64,000 bases of DNA from Microvirga sp. KLBC 81 (GCF_003075415.1 NZ_QDAH01000004.1:176872-240871); one strand, 5' to 3'. Positions 35,149-44,880 are shown, counted from the stretch's first letter. Numbers and translations are program-made. The notes: generated from the letters alone by a model not told the origin.

Positions 35149-35753
35149 CTGGAAGCCCCCTCGATAAAGCCAAGTATACTGCGCTTGCCTTCAGGGTGAT
35201 TAGCTCAGGAGGGGTAGATTCAGGCGCATTAGAGATGCACATCCTCAAAAGGATTAGCCGAGAGGTTCTGTCTGTGAGGCACGTAAAGAAATCGCTCAAA
35301 CTGACGAGCTCTGCCTGATCAGCAAGGTACCTTCAGGCAGGCTTCGCTTCTCTCCTAGAATGAGCGTTCAGCCTCTTGCGGTCCACCATTGCTCTATAGA
35401 TCTATTTACAACTAAAAATTGTAAATAGATCTATCAGCCACTGATTGTCCGATGCTAGCCACGGAGGGCGGCGAGCCCAGTCGGGCTGCAGAGGCAGGAA
35501 GCTGTGTCTTTGAGTTCTGGCAGAACGAACCCAATCAAGACGGGCCCAAGATGGGGCTCATCACCCGTGGCGTGCCGGCGGGCGTGAGTTGCTGCGGGGA
35601 TACACCTTCGCTCCTTCTTTTCCCGCCCCACGCCAGTGGAGAATGGAACGACCGAAGCTCAGGCCAGCTTTAGAGTCCCTCTTCTCACGTTTGCGCCACG
35701 AGCCTGTTACGGTTAAGGTTGTTCACTTACAGCCGGGTTGTGAGGAGTGTGTC
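35149..35753. other. Gene-poor region with an AT-rich hairpin
   Basis: No gene supported. Contains the perfect 16-bp hairpin at 35396-35434. A frame at 35452-35673 includes the FWQNEP string, which I associate with a dispersed non-coding repeat in related genomes, and is not taken as a gene. Confidence 0.45.
35396..35434. repeat. AT-rich 16-bp perfect hairpin
   Basis: ATAGATCTATTTACAA (35396-35411) and TTGTAAATAGATCTAT (35419-35434) with a 7-base loop. Very AT-rich for this genome; not followed by a T tract. Confidence 0.85.
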
Positions 35754-35918
35754 GTGCCTTCGATGGCGCATTGGGCTGATTGGTGGTGTCGCTTGCTCGG
35801 GTTCCCAGGCGGCTGCTATGGACTGTCTCCACCCGAGATGATCATCGTGTTCGGTTTAGCGCTTGCTGCCTGCATGTTTGCAGTGCTGACTTTAGTCAAA
35901 CTCGCAGCCAAACTGTAA
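35754..35918 (+). CDS. Small membrane protein
   Basis: 54 residues from GTG 35754, chosen for GAGGAG seven bases upstream. It reads MPSMAHWADWWCRLLGFPGG, then CYGLSPPEM, then a strong hydrophobic helix (IIVFGLALAACMFAVLTLV) and KLAAKL. Function unknown. Confidence 0.5.
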   Translation: MPSMAHWADWWCRLLGFPGGCYGLSPPEMIIVFGLALAACMFAVLTLVKLAAKL

Positions 35919-36139
35919 TACTCGTTGGGGACAGAAATCGGGACTGACCCAAATTGCCTCAGGGCCGTTTGAGAATAAGCCCCAACGGGCTTAAGACTCC
36001 GATCCCCACAAGCACGTATCTCAAAACAATGAATCCCTTTGTTGTGTCGCATTGACAAATGCTAAGGGCTTGCATGCTATCCTCCCGGCCAGACCTGATC
36101 CAACGGGCGAACACTACGAGACTGGCAGCTGGAGGGCGG

Positions 36140-36718
36140 ATGAAACGACGAGTGCTCATGCTACTCAGCCTGCTGCTGGCGCCGCCAGTGGCTGCCCAAA
36201 CTTTCGTAGTCGGGGAGAGCGGATGGCATCTCGAGCGCCTTGCGGACGATTTCGTGCTTCTGCGCACCGATGTGCAGCAGTTCGAATCGGCTGACCGGCT
36301 CCCTCGTCAAGGTCTCCTGATGCTCACCTGCGAGCGGCAGGCGCGTCGCATCCGATTCCAGATCGGAAGCTCGCCGCGCCTGCCGAACACTCAATTCTCC
36401 GAGCTGGGGCGAGCCCGCATGCGTGGCGAGCGTGCAGGAGCCTCACTGATGCTTAAAGCGGTACACCCGCAGGTCCGCTTCTTCCAAGATGGAAGTTTTG
36501 AATTTCTCGAAGCAATCGGTTTTAGTGACGCCGTTATGCGGGAGTTTCTGAGCTTGCTGCAGCAATTGCCCACTCAGCTCGAAATCGTGCTCTTCAAGGG
36601 GCCCGAAACGAGAGCGTTCCTGCGCGGGACGGCGCTCCGCTTCCATTTGGTGCGCCTCAACGATAGCCTTGGTAATATTTATGGCTTCGAGGGATTGTGC
36701 TTTCGCGCACCGAGGTGA
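36140..36718 (+). CDS. Hypothetical secreted protein
   Basis: 192 residues from ATG 36140 with TGGAGGGCGG upstream. Signal peptide of about 20 residues (LLMLLSLLLAPPVAA/QTF-like, ending VAAQ). The mature domain alternates beta strands and loops (GWHLERLADDFVLLRTD, MLTCERQARRIRFQIG), with one Cys mid-domain and one near the end (GLCFRAPR). Possibly a periplasmic protein; family not recognised. A truncated paralogue of its C-terminus lies 1.6 kb upstream. Confidence 0.7.
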   Translation: MKRRVLMLLSLLLAPPVAAQTFVVGESGWHLERLADDFVLLRTDVQQFESADRLPRQGLLMLTCERQARRIRFQIGSSPRLPNTQFSELGRARMRGERAGASLMLKAVHPQVRFFQDGSFEFLEAIGFSDAVMREFLSLLQQLPTQLEIVLFKGPETRAFLRGTALRFHLVRLNDSLGNIYGFEGLCFRAPR

Positions 36719-36946
36719 AGGGTGGTCCGGTTTCAGTCACACGACCTTTAGGCAAGAACGAAGGGTTTCCTTATCAAACTTGCGTTCTGATTGTGCTCCA
36801 GGAGAAGAAAAAGCCCTCTGAAAATCGCGAACTGAGGCGTGACCACAAAGGGGCTCATCAAGAAGCCGATCTGCCCGACAGCGCCCATTCCACATTCACG
36901 GCTTTGCAGCGCCTGCGGATTCCAGTGCTCCGCCCTTGGTCATGAG

Positions 36947-37948
36947 TCAGATCCAAGTCCGTGCAACTGTGGAGGGCGGATGGCCACGGCCGGGTGCAAT
37001 GCGATGGAGCCGCATCGGTTCGTAATGATCCTCGGCGGCGCCAGAGGCAGGGAAGTGATCAGCGAACTCGTCGGAGACGAAGAAGGCGTTCACGCCATTG
37101 ATGTCGCACCCGACGAGTTTCAGGCCTTTATCCCGCCCGATCATCTCGAGGGCCTTGAGGCTCGCGCCATACCAATTTGTCTGCGTCCAGAAAATCGCAG
37201 GATCTGGGCTCGCCTCGGCTGCGACCGAGGGGGGCAGGGCAGCATTGTATTCAAGGCACCCCACTCGCGAGCGAAACGTGAGAGCCCGCCAGACGTGGGA
37301 TGTGTTGTGGTCGATATCGAGAGACAGGAAATCAAACGTGCGAGGCACGCCCGCCTGCTCGAAGAGCTCGTTCACATTGTCGGTCGTGACCATAGCCTGC
37401 ACGATCTTGAGCGATCCGGCCTCGATGAACTGCGCAAAGGTTTCCGATGCCGATGCGACGGATGCTTCGTTCCCTTCGAACCATACACCTCGCCACCCTT
37501 GCTCCAGTAAAAGGCGAGTGTTGTTCTGCTGGCCGTTTTCGATGCCGATCTCGACGAAGAATCTGTCAGAAGTCCCAATTCGCCGGAAGATCTCCCCAAT
37601 AATCCCATCTTCGCCGTTTTGGCTGTAAACTCTGGAGTCGAAGCGCGAAATCGACTTGGGATCCTTATATCTGCCCGTTTCCTGCCAGAGCTTGAAGATA
37701 AGGTCTTCGCTAACAAGTTCCTGGTTCAGGTTCTGGGCGACTCGAATAAGCTCTTCAAGCCGATGAATTAACAAGCCTGTATTTCGATCCGCGCTGCTCA
37801 GAATTTCCTTTTGTAAAAGGTCGGCTTTGCTAAGCTTTTCTTGGTGCAGCCGGTTCGCCTCTTCGCCCCACAGAAAGTCTGCTAGAGACTTGAGCTTCCT
37901 AGTAAGTCTACGCATCTGAACCTTCCGTCGAGCGATATCGCTTTTCAT
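36947..37948 (-). CDS. SAM-dependent methyltransferase-like protein (FkbM-like)
   Basis: 333 residues from ATG 37948. An N-terminal basic helical region with a coiled coil (about 10-85) leads to the conserved SQNGEDGIIGEIFRRIG, FFVEIGIENGQQNNTRLLLEQ, GWRGVWFEGN block, then FDFLSLDIDHNTSHVW and a C-terminal CDINGVNAFFV. The VEIG(I/V) glycine-poor motif I and the acidic LSLDID suggest an FkbM-like methyltransferase fold, often found in polysaccharide or lipid-modification loci. The substrate is unknown. No other glycan gene adjoins it except galE 0.5 kb away on the other strand. Confidence 0.75.
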   Translation of the reverse strand: MKSDIARRKVQMRRLTRKLKSLADFLWGEEANRLHQEKLSKADLLQKEILSSADRNTGLLIHRLEELIRVAQNLNQELVSEDLIFKLWQETGRYKDPKSISRFDSRVYSQNGEDGIIGEIFRRIGTSDRFFVEIGIENGQQNNTRLLLEQGWRGVWFEGNEASVASASETFAQFIEAGSLKIVQAMVTTDNVNELFEQAGVPRTFDFLSLDIDHNTSHVWRALTFRSRVGCLEYNAALPPSVAAEASPDPAIFWTQTNWYGASLKALEMIGRDKGLKLVGCDINGVNAFFVSDEFADHFPASGAAEDHYEPMRLHRIAPGRGHPPSTVARTWI

Positions 37949-38051
37949 TATGACACTGAGTGCCAACATTCAATGATGGGCCTGGCCTGGTCGCGGTCGC
38001 CCTCCCCATTGGACGGACTTGCTCTATCATAACGAAGGCTAAGCCTTTGCT

Positions 38052-38360
38052 TCACTTGATCGCATCGAAGATCGGCCCTGAGCACTGGACGACGAAGATC
38101 AGGAGCAGGATGCCGATGAACCAGAGAAGCGAGCCTGACTTCTGTGGCTTTGAGGGAGCTGCGGCAGCCGGTACTTGAGGCTTGAAGATGGGGACAGGCG
38201 GGGCGGGGAGACGCTCGATGAGTTCGGCTGCTTCCGCCTGAACGCGGCCTGCCGTGCCGATGAACCGGAAATGCACGGGGATGCCGCCGACGAAGCCGAC
38301 TTCCGCCGGCTGGATCTCGGAATCATGGCGGACCCACCAATATTCCGTGCGTTCGTTCAT
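38052..38360 (-). CDS. Hypothetical C-tail-anchored protein
   Basis: 102 residues from ATG 38360. A soluble start (NERTEYWWVRHDSEIQPAEV, then GGIPVHFRFIGT) is followed by a Pro/Ala linker and a single C-terminal helix (SLLWFIGILLLIFVVQC, about 80-96). Function unknown; divergent from galE. Confidence 0.6.
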   Translation of the reverse strand: MNERTEYWWVRHDSEIQPAEVGFVGGIPVHFRFIGTAGRVQAEAAELIERLPAPPVPIFKPQVPAAAAPSKPQKSGSLLWFIGILLLIFVVQCSGPIFDAIK

Positions 38361-38473
38361 GCTGCAGCCTCTCACAAATGGAAGGGTACTCAGCCTGTTT
38401 TGCCAGGAGGTTGCGCTGGAAATCCAGTGTCATTCGGGCAACGATGACGAAAATGGCAGTTCGAGGAGATCCC

Positions 38474-39466
38474 GTGAACGTTCTGGTGACTGGGGGCGCC
38501 GGTTATATCGGCGGCCACATGGTGCTGGCCCTGCGCGATGCCGGGCTGAGACCCGTGGTGTTGGACAATCTCTCGACCGGGTTTCGCTGGTCGGTGCCGG
38601 AGGATGTGCCGCTCGTCGTCGGCGATGCGGGTGATTACGAGCTGGTGCTGCAGACGCTGAAAGCCCATTCCATCGACGCCATCGTGCATTTCGCCGCCAA
38701 GCTCGTCGTGCCGGAATCCGTTCGCGATCCCCTCGGCTATTACCTGAACAACACCGTCAAAAGCCGCTCCCTCCTGGCGGCGGCGGTGGCGGCGGGCATC
38801 AAGATCTTCGTCTTTTCCTCGACCGCGGCGGTCTATGGCAACGCGTCCGAGAAGCCGCTCGCAGAGGACGCGCCGCTTGCGCCATTGTCGCCCTATGGCA
38901 GCTCCAAGCAGCTGACCGAGGTGATGCTGCGCGATGTGGCGGCGGTCCACGACATGCGCTTTGTCGCCATCCGCTATTTCAACGTGGCGGGAGCCGACCC
39001 CACCATGCGCCACGGCCAGTCGACCGCGAATGCGACCCACCTCATCAAGGTGGCAGTCCAGACGGCGCTCGGCATGCGCCCTTCCATGGAAGTCTACGGA
39101 ACGGATTATCCGACGCCGGACGGCACCTGCATCCGCGACTACATTCATGTGACCGATCTGATCGCGGCCCACATGCAGGCGCTGGACTATCTGCGGAAGG
39201 GCGGCGAGAGCGTCATCGTAAATTGCGGCTACGGGCACGGCTATTCCGTTTCGGAGGTCATCGACACCGTGCGCAAGGTCTCGGGGAGGCCGATCGAGGC
39301 CCGGGTCGCACCCCGCCGCGCGGGAGATCCGGCCACCATCGTGGCGGATTCGACCCGCATCCGCGCGCGGCTCAACTGGCAGCCCCGCTATGACGATCTT
39401 GCCACCATCGTGGATCACACCCTGCGCTGGGAGAGCATGCTGCGCGAGCGGAACCTGACGCTGTGA
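38474..39466 (+). CDS. galE: UDP-glucose 4-epimerase
   Basis: 330 residues from GTG 38474, chosen because CGAGGAG is six bases upstream and homologues start at this Rossmann strand. The NAD-binding motif TGGAGYIGGHM is at residues about 6-16; the catalytic Ser/Tyr/Lys region is FSSTAAVYG and SPYGSSK (Y-x3-K). RYFNVAGADP, GTDYPTPDGTCIRDYIHV and the C-terminal RAGDPATIVAD are all GalE signatures. It interconverts UDP-glucose and UDP-galactose for surface polysaccharide synthesis. Confidence 0.95.
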   Translation: MNVLVTGGAGYIGGHMVLALRDAGLRPVVLDNLSTGFRWSVPEDVPLVVGDAGDYELVLQTLKAHSIDAIVHFAAKLVVPESVRDPLGYYLNNTVKSRSLLAAAVAAGIKIFVFSSTAAVYGNASEKPLAEDAPLAPLSPYGSSKQLTEVMLRDVAAVHDMRFVAIRYFNVAGADPTMRHGQSTANATHLIKVAVQTALGMRPSMEVYGTDYPTPDGTCIRDYIHVTDLIAAHMQALDYLRKGGESVIVNCGYGHGYSVSEVIDTVRKVSGRPIEARVAPRRAGDPATIVADSTRIRARLNWQPRYDDLATIVDHTLRWESMLRERNLTL

Positions 39467-39590
39467 CAGGGCGCTCTCAAGGCACCGTGGACAAGTCAGC
39501 GACGCTAAGAACAGGTTAAGAACCTCTGCCTCTAATACGCAGCGGCGGCCCCCGATTCTGGCCGCAGCCGAAGAGGTGAGGGGCTTGGTC

Positions 39591-40121
39591 ATGAATGCGG
39601 GCACAACGAATGGAATCCTGCTCCTGAGCCGCCTGTTGCTCGCGGGCTGCTTCCTGCCGCCCGCTATTGCCCGGCTCACCAACATCTCGGGGTTTGCGGC
39701 CGCGCTGACCATGAAGGGTGTCCCTTACGGGGATATCGTGGCCACCATGATCGTGGTGGCCGAGATCGTGGCTCCGCTTGCCTTGATCCTCGGCATCGCG
39801 CCTCGCGCCACCGCCTCCGCACTGATTGCCGCCCTCGTCATCACCACCGGCGCCCTGCACCGGTTCTGGGATTATGGCGGCCTGACCCGTCAGGGAGAGC
39901 AGGCGATATTCCTCGCCAATCTCGGGGTTTTATCGGGGCTCCTGTTCTACATGCTCGTGGGCCCCGGCGCCTGGAGCTGGCAGAGTTGGGTGGGCGGCAT
40001 CGGCGCGAAGAAGCCTGCCAAGAAGAAACGCCAGTCCCGCCCGCGCGCGGCGAAGCCGAAGCCCGCTCCGGCCCGGCCCATGCCCATGGATGACGAGGAC
40101 GAGTACGCCGACGCGGCCTGA
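39591..40121 (+). CDS. DoxX-family membrane protein
   Basis: 176 residues from ATG 39591. Four hydrophobic helices within about residues 1-130 (LLLSRLLLAGCFLPPAIARL, IVATMIVVAEIVAPLALILG, ASALIAALVITTGALHRF, ANLGVLSGLLFYMLVGPG) match the DoxX fold, including the R-F-W-D-Y-G region. The tail (about 140-176) is Lys/Pro/Ala-rich and ends acidic, unusual for DoxX and probably cytoplasmic. Physiological role uncertain. Confidence 0.85.
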   Translation: MNAGTTNGILLLSRLLLAGCFLPPAIARLTNISGFAAALTMKGVPYGDIVATMIVVAEIVAPLALILGIAPRATASALIAALVITTGALHRFWDYGGLTRQGEQAIFLANLGVLSGLLFYMLVGPGAWSWQSWVGGIGAKKPAKKKRQSRPRAAKPKPAPARPMPMDDEDEYADAA

Positions 40122-40292
40122 CCGGCGATTGAGCCGTGTAAAGCCGCGCCCGATCCCTGGACGCGACTCGCTTTCATCTGCAAGCTCCTGCCTTCATTCA
40201 GCCTCTAATCGAAGCGATAAGGCGTGACCGCCACGGTATGCGGTTTCCAGCCGTGGCAGCCGTTTCTTGTTTTTCGGGTTTGCAGTCGAGTC

Positions 40293-41372
40293 ATGCTCAA
40301 GAAGTCCTTGCGTTGCTTTATCGGTCTCGCCGTCGTGGCCGCGTGTGCGTCTCCCGCCACTGCTCAGCAACGCACGCGCGATCCGCTGACACGCTTTCTG
40401 GACGGCATCTTCAAGCCCAATCAGGGGCAGGGCACGCCTACAGCCGAGCCTCAGGCCGCACCAGCCCCGCAGGCAGCGGAACCAGCACCTGCGACCCCCG
40501 CCAAGCCTCAGGCCACGCCGAAGGCCAAAACCGCCGCGCCTAAGCCGAATCCTCCCGCCAAACAGCAGGCCGCGCAGCCCAAGCCTCAAGTCCGGCCGCA
40601 GGCGCAGCCGGTCACCGCAGCGCCTGCGGCCGCTCCCAAACCGGCTCCTGCCGAGCCTGAGGTCAAGCAGGCGGCTCCTGTCGCGCCCGAGTCTCCCGCC
40701 CAAGCTGCCGAGAGGCCGAAGGCTCCTGAGCCTGCTCCGGTAAAGGTCGCCGAGCCGCCGAAGCCCGCTCGCTCGACGCCCGCTCAGGCTGCTCCGACGC
40801 CGACCCCGGTCGCGGCGGCTGCCGCACCCGCGACGCCCGTTTCGCCGCCGAACCCGACCTCGCCCGCGGCCGCTCTGGAGCGGGTGAACGCCTATTTCAA
40901 CAACATGGACACGCTGTCTGCCTATTTCGTCCAGAAGAACCCCAACGGCCAGCAGGTGGAGGGTACGCTCTCCGTCCGGCGCCCGGGGCAGCTGCATTTC
41001 GCCTATGCGCCGCCGAGCACGCTCGAAATCGTCTCCGACGGCCGCAACGTGGCGATCCGGGACAAGAAGCTCGGCACCAACGACGTCTATCCCGTCAGCC
41101 AGACACCCCTGAAATTCCTGTTGCAGGACAATGTGGACCTGGCGCGGGATACGAAGGTCCGCGACGTGCAGATCGCCCGTGACGGGATGATCACCGTGAT
41201 CTTCGACGACAGCGCCACATTGGGCGGCACGTCCAAGATTACGCTTCGTTTCGACAGCCGCGCCAATGCCCTCAGGCAATGGACGGTCGTGGACAGCCAG
41301 GGCTATGAGACCACCGTGGTTCTCTCCGGCCTCAACGTGGTGCCGCGCCGGAACGCCAGTGCCGCCAACTGA
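40293..41372 (+). CDS. lolA: LolA-domain outer-membrane lipoprotein carrier with long Pro/Ala linker
   Basis: 359 residues from ATG 40293. Signal peptide of about 26 residues (ending SPATA/QQ). Residues about 45-195 are a Pro/Ala/Lys-rich low-complexity linker. The LolA domain occupies about 195-350: ALERVNAYFNNMDTLSAYFV, VEGTLSVRRPGQLHFAYAPP and PLKFLLQDNVDL. LolA normally carries lipoproteins across the periplasm and is about 200 residues, so the added linker could let it reach through or along the peptidoglycan. The gene name follows the domain. Confidence 0.85.
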   Translation: MLKKSLRCFIGLAVVAACASPATAQQRTRDPLTRFLDGIFKPNQGQGTPTAEPQAAPAPQAAEPAPATPAKPQATPKAKTAAPKPNPPAKQQAAQPKPQVRPQAQPVTAAPAAAPKPAPAEPEVKQAAPVAPESPAQAAERPKAPEPAPVKVAEPPKPARSTPAQAAPTPTPVAAAAAPATPVSPPNPTSPAAALERVNAYFNNMDTLSAYFVQKNPNGQQVEGTLSVRRPGQLHFAYAPPSTLEIVSDGRNVAIRDKKLGTNDVYPVSQTPLKFLLQDNVDLARDTKVRDVQIARDGMITVIFDDSATLGGTSKITLRFDSRANALRQWTVVDSQGYETTVVLSGLNVVPRRNASAAN

Positions 41373-41476
41373 ACCCGTGGAAAGGCTGAACTTTCTGAGC
41401 TTTAGGCCTAGCCTGCCGGTCAATTCAGTCTAGAACTCGGCGGACGAGAACCCGAACAGCCGTGTGGCAGGTGAGC

Positions 41477-42451
41477 ATGGTCGATCAAGCAGCCCTTCGG
41501 GCATATGCCGGTTACGTCCTCGATGATGCGACGATCCCGGAACTGCCGAACCATTACCGCGGCAAGGTGCGCGACAACTATGATCTGCCGGACGGGCGGC
41601 GCATCATCATCGCCTCCGACCGCATCAGCGCCTTCGATATCAATCTCGCGTCCATTCCGCTGAAAGGGCAGGTGCTCACCCAGACCGCCCGCTTCTGGTT
41701 CGAGAAGACGGCGGACATATGCCCCAACCACATCATCGAATATCCCGATCCCAACGTGGCTTTGTGTAAGAAGCTTACCATCCTGCCAGTGGAGATCGTG
41801 GTGCGCGATTACCTTGCCGGCACCACGGGCACCTCGATCCTCTCGCTCTACAAGCAGGGCCAGCGGGAGATGTACGGCATCCGGCTTCCGGACGGCATGC
41901 GCGACAACCAGAAGCTGCCGCAGACCATCATCACGCCCACCACGAAGGCCTTCCATGGCGGCCATGATGAGCCTTTGACCGCGCGTGAGATCGTGGAGCG
42001 CAAACTGCTCACCGCCGAGCAATGGAAGACCGTTTCCGATTATGCGCTCGCGCTCTTCGCCAAGGGCCGCGAGATGGCCGCCGCGCGCGGTCTCATCCTC
42101 GTCGACACGAAATACGAATTCGGCATCGACGAGGCAGGCCAAATCATGATCGCCGACGAGATCCACACGCCCGACAGCAGCCGCTACTGGTTCGCCGAGA
42201 GCTATCCTCAGCGCTTCGAGGCAGGCGAGCGCCCCGAGAGCTTCGACAAGGACTTCGTCCGCAGCTGGGTCGTCGCCCGCTGCGATCCTTACAAGGATCC
42301 GATCCCGGAAATCCCCGCCGACGTGATCCTCGAGACCTCGCGGGTCTATATCGACGCCTACGAGCGCATCACCGGCCAGCCCTTCGCACTGCCGGACGCA
42401 AGCGTGCCGGTGCTGGAGCGGATCCGGAAGAACTTGGCGCAGTATTTTTAA
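41477..42451 (+). CDS. purC: Phosphoribosylaminoimidazole-succinocarboxamide synthase
   Basis: 324 residues from ATG 41477 with GGCAGGTGAGC upstream. Signatures: [44 protein letters not shown] and [20 protein letters not shown] (ending SSRYW). It joins CAIR and aspartate in purine synthesis. The length is near that of the fungal-type enzyme (about 300) rather than the 240 of E. coli PurC. It ends four bases into the convergent Imm50 gene. Confidence 0.95.
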   Translation: MVDQAALRAYAGYVLDDATIPELPNHYRGKVRDNYDLPDGRRIIIASDRISAFDINLASIPLKGQVLTQTARFWFEKTADICPNHIIEYPDPNVALCKKLTILPVEIVVRDYLAGTTGTSILSLYKQGQREMYGIRLPDGMRDNQKLPQTIITPTTKAFHGGHDEPLTAREIVERKLLTAEQWKTVSDYALALFAKGREMAAARGLILVDTKYEFGIDEAGQIMIADEIHTPDSSRYWFAESYPQRFEAGERPESFDKDFVRSWVVARCDPYKDPIPEIPADVILETSRVYIDAYERITGQPFALPDASVPVLERIRKNLAQYF

Positions 42452-42933
42452 TCCTGGTGCAGCGTGTCCTCAGGCTTGCCGGGTGTCAGGGTGATGCTGA
42501 CACGGTGAGCTTGGATCTTGCCTGATAGTCCATAGCAAGGCTCAAGAATGATCTCGAAGAGATCAGGCAGCGGCTCTGGCGGCTTGAGCCATTGCATGTT
42601 GAATGAAGGCACCTCGCGCGCGATCTTCCTCAGCTCCAGACCATAAATGACGTTCTGGATGCTGAAGTCTTCCAGTTGCAGTTCTGTGATGTATTCCAGC
42701 GTGAAGGTGACGATAACGTCTTTGATGAATGGAGGCCATGTATCGGTCTCTCTTTCCGTTACCGTTTCCCATGTATGAATTTTAAGCGTGCTTTCTCCTT
42801 TGCGATTGAGATGCAGCGAAATGATCTCAGCATCATGGAAGTCAGGCACATAGCCGAACCACGCCAGCAACTCCGCGCCGCCGGGCACGGAAGCGAAATC
42901 GCTATTGAGGTTAGAGGGATCTTCGTCTGACAT
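42448..42933 (-). CDS. Immunity protein 50 (Imm50) family, orphan
   Basis: 161 residues. [21 protein letters not shown] near the N-terminus is the Imm50 hallmark (F-G-x2-P-x-F-H-D-A-E). The rest is a beta-rich domain with [20 protein letters not shown] and [11 protein letters not shown]. Imm50 proteins protect against polymorphic toxins. No toxin gene is seen within 20 kb, so it may be an orphan giving protection against other strains. Its end overlaps purC by four bases, tail to tail. Confidence 0.8.
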   Translation of the reverse strand: MSDEDPSNLNSDFASVPGGAELLAWFGYVPDFHDAEIISLHLNRKGESTLKIHTWETVTERETDTWPPFIKDVIVTFTLEYITELQLEDFSIQNVIYGLELRKIAREVPSFNMQWLKPPEPLPDLFEIILEPCYGLSGKIQAHRVSITLTPGKPEDTLHQD

Positions 42934-43210
42934 GATCTGACAATAAACCTATCTGCCGCCCAAAGCCACGGCACACAGCATCGCTGAGTGTAGCAAGCTA
43001 ACGAAATCTATCGCCCGATGACTGCCCTCCATCCGTCAGGGGATCCCGAAGGGATGGTGCGGCGTTTGTCAGGGATCCGGAATCCACGTTCGGCGACATC
43101 GATGAGTGAATCAACTCCGGCGCTTCGTGCGCGAATCAAGGATATTGACCTCGACCTCGGCTGCGTCGAGGGGCCGGCGGCCCGGTGAGGGCGTTGCGGG
43201 GAGGTCTTTG

Positions 43211-43675
43211 ATGGAGCATCGATCCAGTAAACGGCAGCGCACCATTCTTGAAGGGCGGATCGTATTCAATAATCGGTTCTCGCTCATCGAATGTCGTGTC
43301 AGAGATCTCTCCAACACGGGAGCTCGGATTATGTTCGAGCACCCTGTGACCATACCGCCGGAGTTCGAATTCGAAATCCCATCGAGAGAGCTTTCCGTCT
43401 GGGCGAGGGTCATGTGGTCGAGCGGAAGAGAGCACGGAATCAGGTTTACTAAAGGTCCTCAAGCTGCCGTATCCAGTGGAGCTTCGGCTTCAGTCGAGAC
43501 AGGACAGCCACAGGACAGGAGCGTGCTGGAGCCAACCCCAGAGGACAATGCGAAACTTCAGGAAATTCTTAATGAAGCGCAGCATCGAATCGCGCAGATA
43601 ACGGGCGTTCCTGCCGACAGCATTCGGTTGAAGTTGGACATTGGCGTGGCGGGAACTGGCACGACAAAGAAATAG
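43211..43675 (+). CDS. PilZ-domain protein
   Basis: 154 residues from ATG 43211 with GGGGAGG upstream. The c-di-GMP-binding motifs are RSSKRQRT (R-x3-R type) near residue 4-11 and DLSNTGARI (D-x-S-x2-G) near 35. The PilZ barrel ends around residue 80. The C-terminal 70 residues (NAKLQEILNEAQHRIAQITG) are helical and may form a second small domain. Probably an effector of c-di-GMP; the target is unknown, and the Tad pilus is only one possibility. Confidence 0.88.
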   Translation: MEHRSSKRQRTILEGRIVFNNRFSLIECRVRDLSNTGARIMFEHPVTIPPEFEFEIPSRELSVWARVMWSSGREHGIRFTKGPQAAVSSGASASVETGQPQDRSVLEPTPEDNAKLQEILNEAQHRIAQITGVPADSIRLKLDIGVAGTGTTKK

Positions 43676-43728
43676 CCCTGTTCTCATATCCCCGAGCGCG
43701 AAACGGCTTAAACAGGTCCGCGTAAGAT

Positions 43729-43769
43729 CAGCCTATGGCGGGATTGATCTACACTCCCGCCATAGGCTG
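43729..43769. terminator. Bidirectional stem-loop between convergent genes
   Basis: Perfect 15-bp stem, CAGCCTATGGCGGGA (43729-43743) and TCCCGCCATAGGCTG (43755-43769), 11-base loop, lying between the ends of the PilZ gene and the hydrolase gene. No T tract, but position and strength suit a shared terminator. Confidence 0.7.
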
Positions 43770-43773
43770 TCGA

Positions 43774-44586
43774 TCACCACAGAAACGCCTTCACCACCTT
43801 CGCGACGTCTTGCGCCCGCTCGATGGGCAGCATGTGCGTTTCGCCTTCGAACAGCTTGAGTTGTGTCCAAGGGATCAGGTGGGCGGCTTCCTTCATAGCG
43901 CTCACATCGAAGAACGGGTCGTGCGTTCCGCCGATGATCAGCGTGCGGGCCTGGATGCGCTGCAGCCATGATGGGTCCTTGCCGACACTCTCGTCCGCAA
44001 CGGCATGGAGCCCGCGAACGATCGTCGCCGGGTCGCTCATCTTTTCATGCAGCTTGTCCCGCTCCTGCCAGAAGCGCAGGCGCAGCAACCAGTTAAGCCA
44101 GGGGCGACGGAAGACGAGGCCGAATTCGTTCAGAAGGCCCTGAAAATCTCCTTGCCAGGCGCATTCGATCTGGCGCTCGATGCTGCGTTGGCCTTCGGGA
44201 GAAAAGCGGTGGGCACTCACCATCACGATCAGATTCTTCACGAGATCGGGATGGTCGGCGGCAAGACGGGTCGCCACGAAGCCGCCGAACGAGATGCCCA
44301 TGATGGTCGCAGGGCCGATCTCGTCGCGCAGGATCGTCGCCATGTCCTGAACGATCATGTCGATGCTGTAGCCTGCGGGCGGCGCTGAATCGTAGCCCAT
44401 CACATAGATCGTGCGATGAGAGGGCAGGAGGCGCGCAATACGCTTGGCATCCCTTTCAATGCGCGCTGGCGTCGGTCGCCTGACGAAGGCCTGTCCTCCG
44501 TTGAAGACAACAATGGGGTTGGGGCCCGAGCCGATTTTCACGAATGGGATCCTGCTCAGGAAGAGGCCTGTTTCGAAAGTCATCAT
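43774..44586 (-). CDS. Alpha/beta-fold hydrolase
   Basis: 270 residues. The nucleophile elbow is GISFGGF (G-x-S-x-G-G; Ser about residue 113). An acidic residue in IIGGTHDPFFD and a late His in FEGETHMLPIERA supply the likely rest of the triad. The oxyanion region is NGGQAF near the N-terminus. Substrate unknown; no signal peptide. Confidence 0.85.
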   Translation of the reverse strand: MMTFETGLFLSRIPFVKIGSGPNPIVVFNGGQAFVRRPTPARIERDAKRIARLLPSHRTIYVMGYDSAPPAGYSIDMIVQDMATILRDEIGPATIMGISFGGFVATRLAADHPDLVKNLIVMVSAHRFSPEGQRSIERQIECAWQGDFQGLLNEFGLVFRRPWLNWLLRLRFWQERDKLHEKMSDPATIVRGLHAVADESVGKDPSWLQRIQARTLIIGGTHDPFFDVSAMKEAAHLIPWTQLKLFEGETHMLPIERAQDVAKVVKAFLW

Positions 44587-44880
44587 GGTCGATAATCATC
44601 ACTGCAAGCAGCCCATCGCGGCATGCGCATGTTGGGCCTGAAAGGTGCTGCTTAGAACTGGGAGAGAAACCTGCCGAAGGGGATCGCGAGCCGATGTGCG
44701 CGATCACACGTCATCCACGTGGGATGAAGCGGAGATCAAAGCAGATTGTGGAGCCGACGGACGCTGGAAGGGCGGCGGCGGCTGGCGGGCCGGTTGTTCC
44801 AGCTAAGCTGCGTGGCCGATGCAGTCAACGACTCGTCGAAGGCATGAGGATTTTTTGCTCATGCGGGTGGCGCAGATGCA

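Noticed and set aside
35195..35285. tRNA-like string GATTAGCTCAGGAGGGG
   Set aside because: No acceptor stem, anticodon arm or T-arm can be built around it.
35452..35673. 73-residue frame with FWQNEP
   Set aside because: No ribosome binding site, and the string recurs as part of non-coding repeats in related genomes, from memory.
38390..39712. 440-residue open frame on the minus strand
   Set aside because: Antisense of galE, which has clear NAD and catalytic motifs.
40194..41423. 409-residue Arg/Gly-rich frame on the minus strand
   Set aside because: Antisense of the LolA-domain gene; composition reflects the Pro/Ala linker read backwards.
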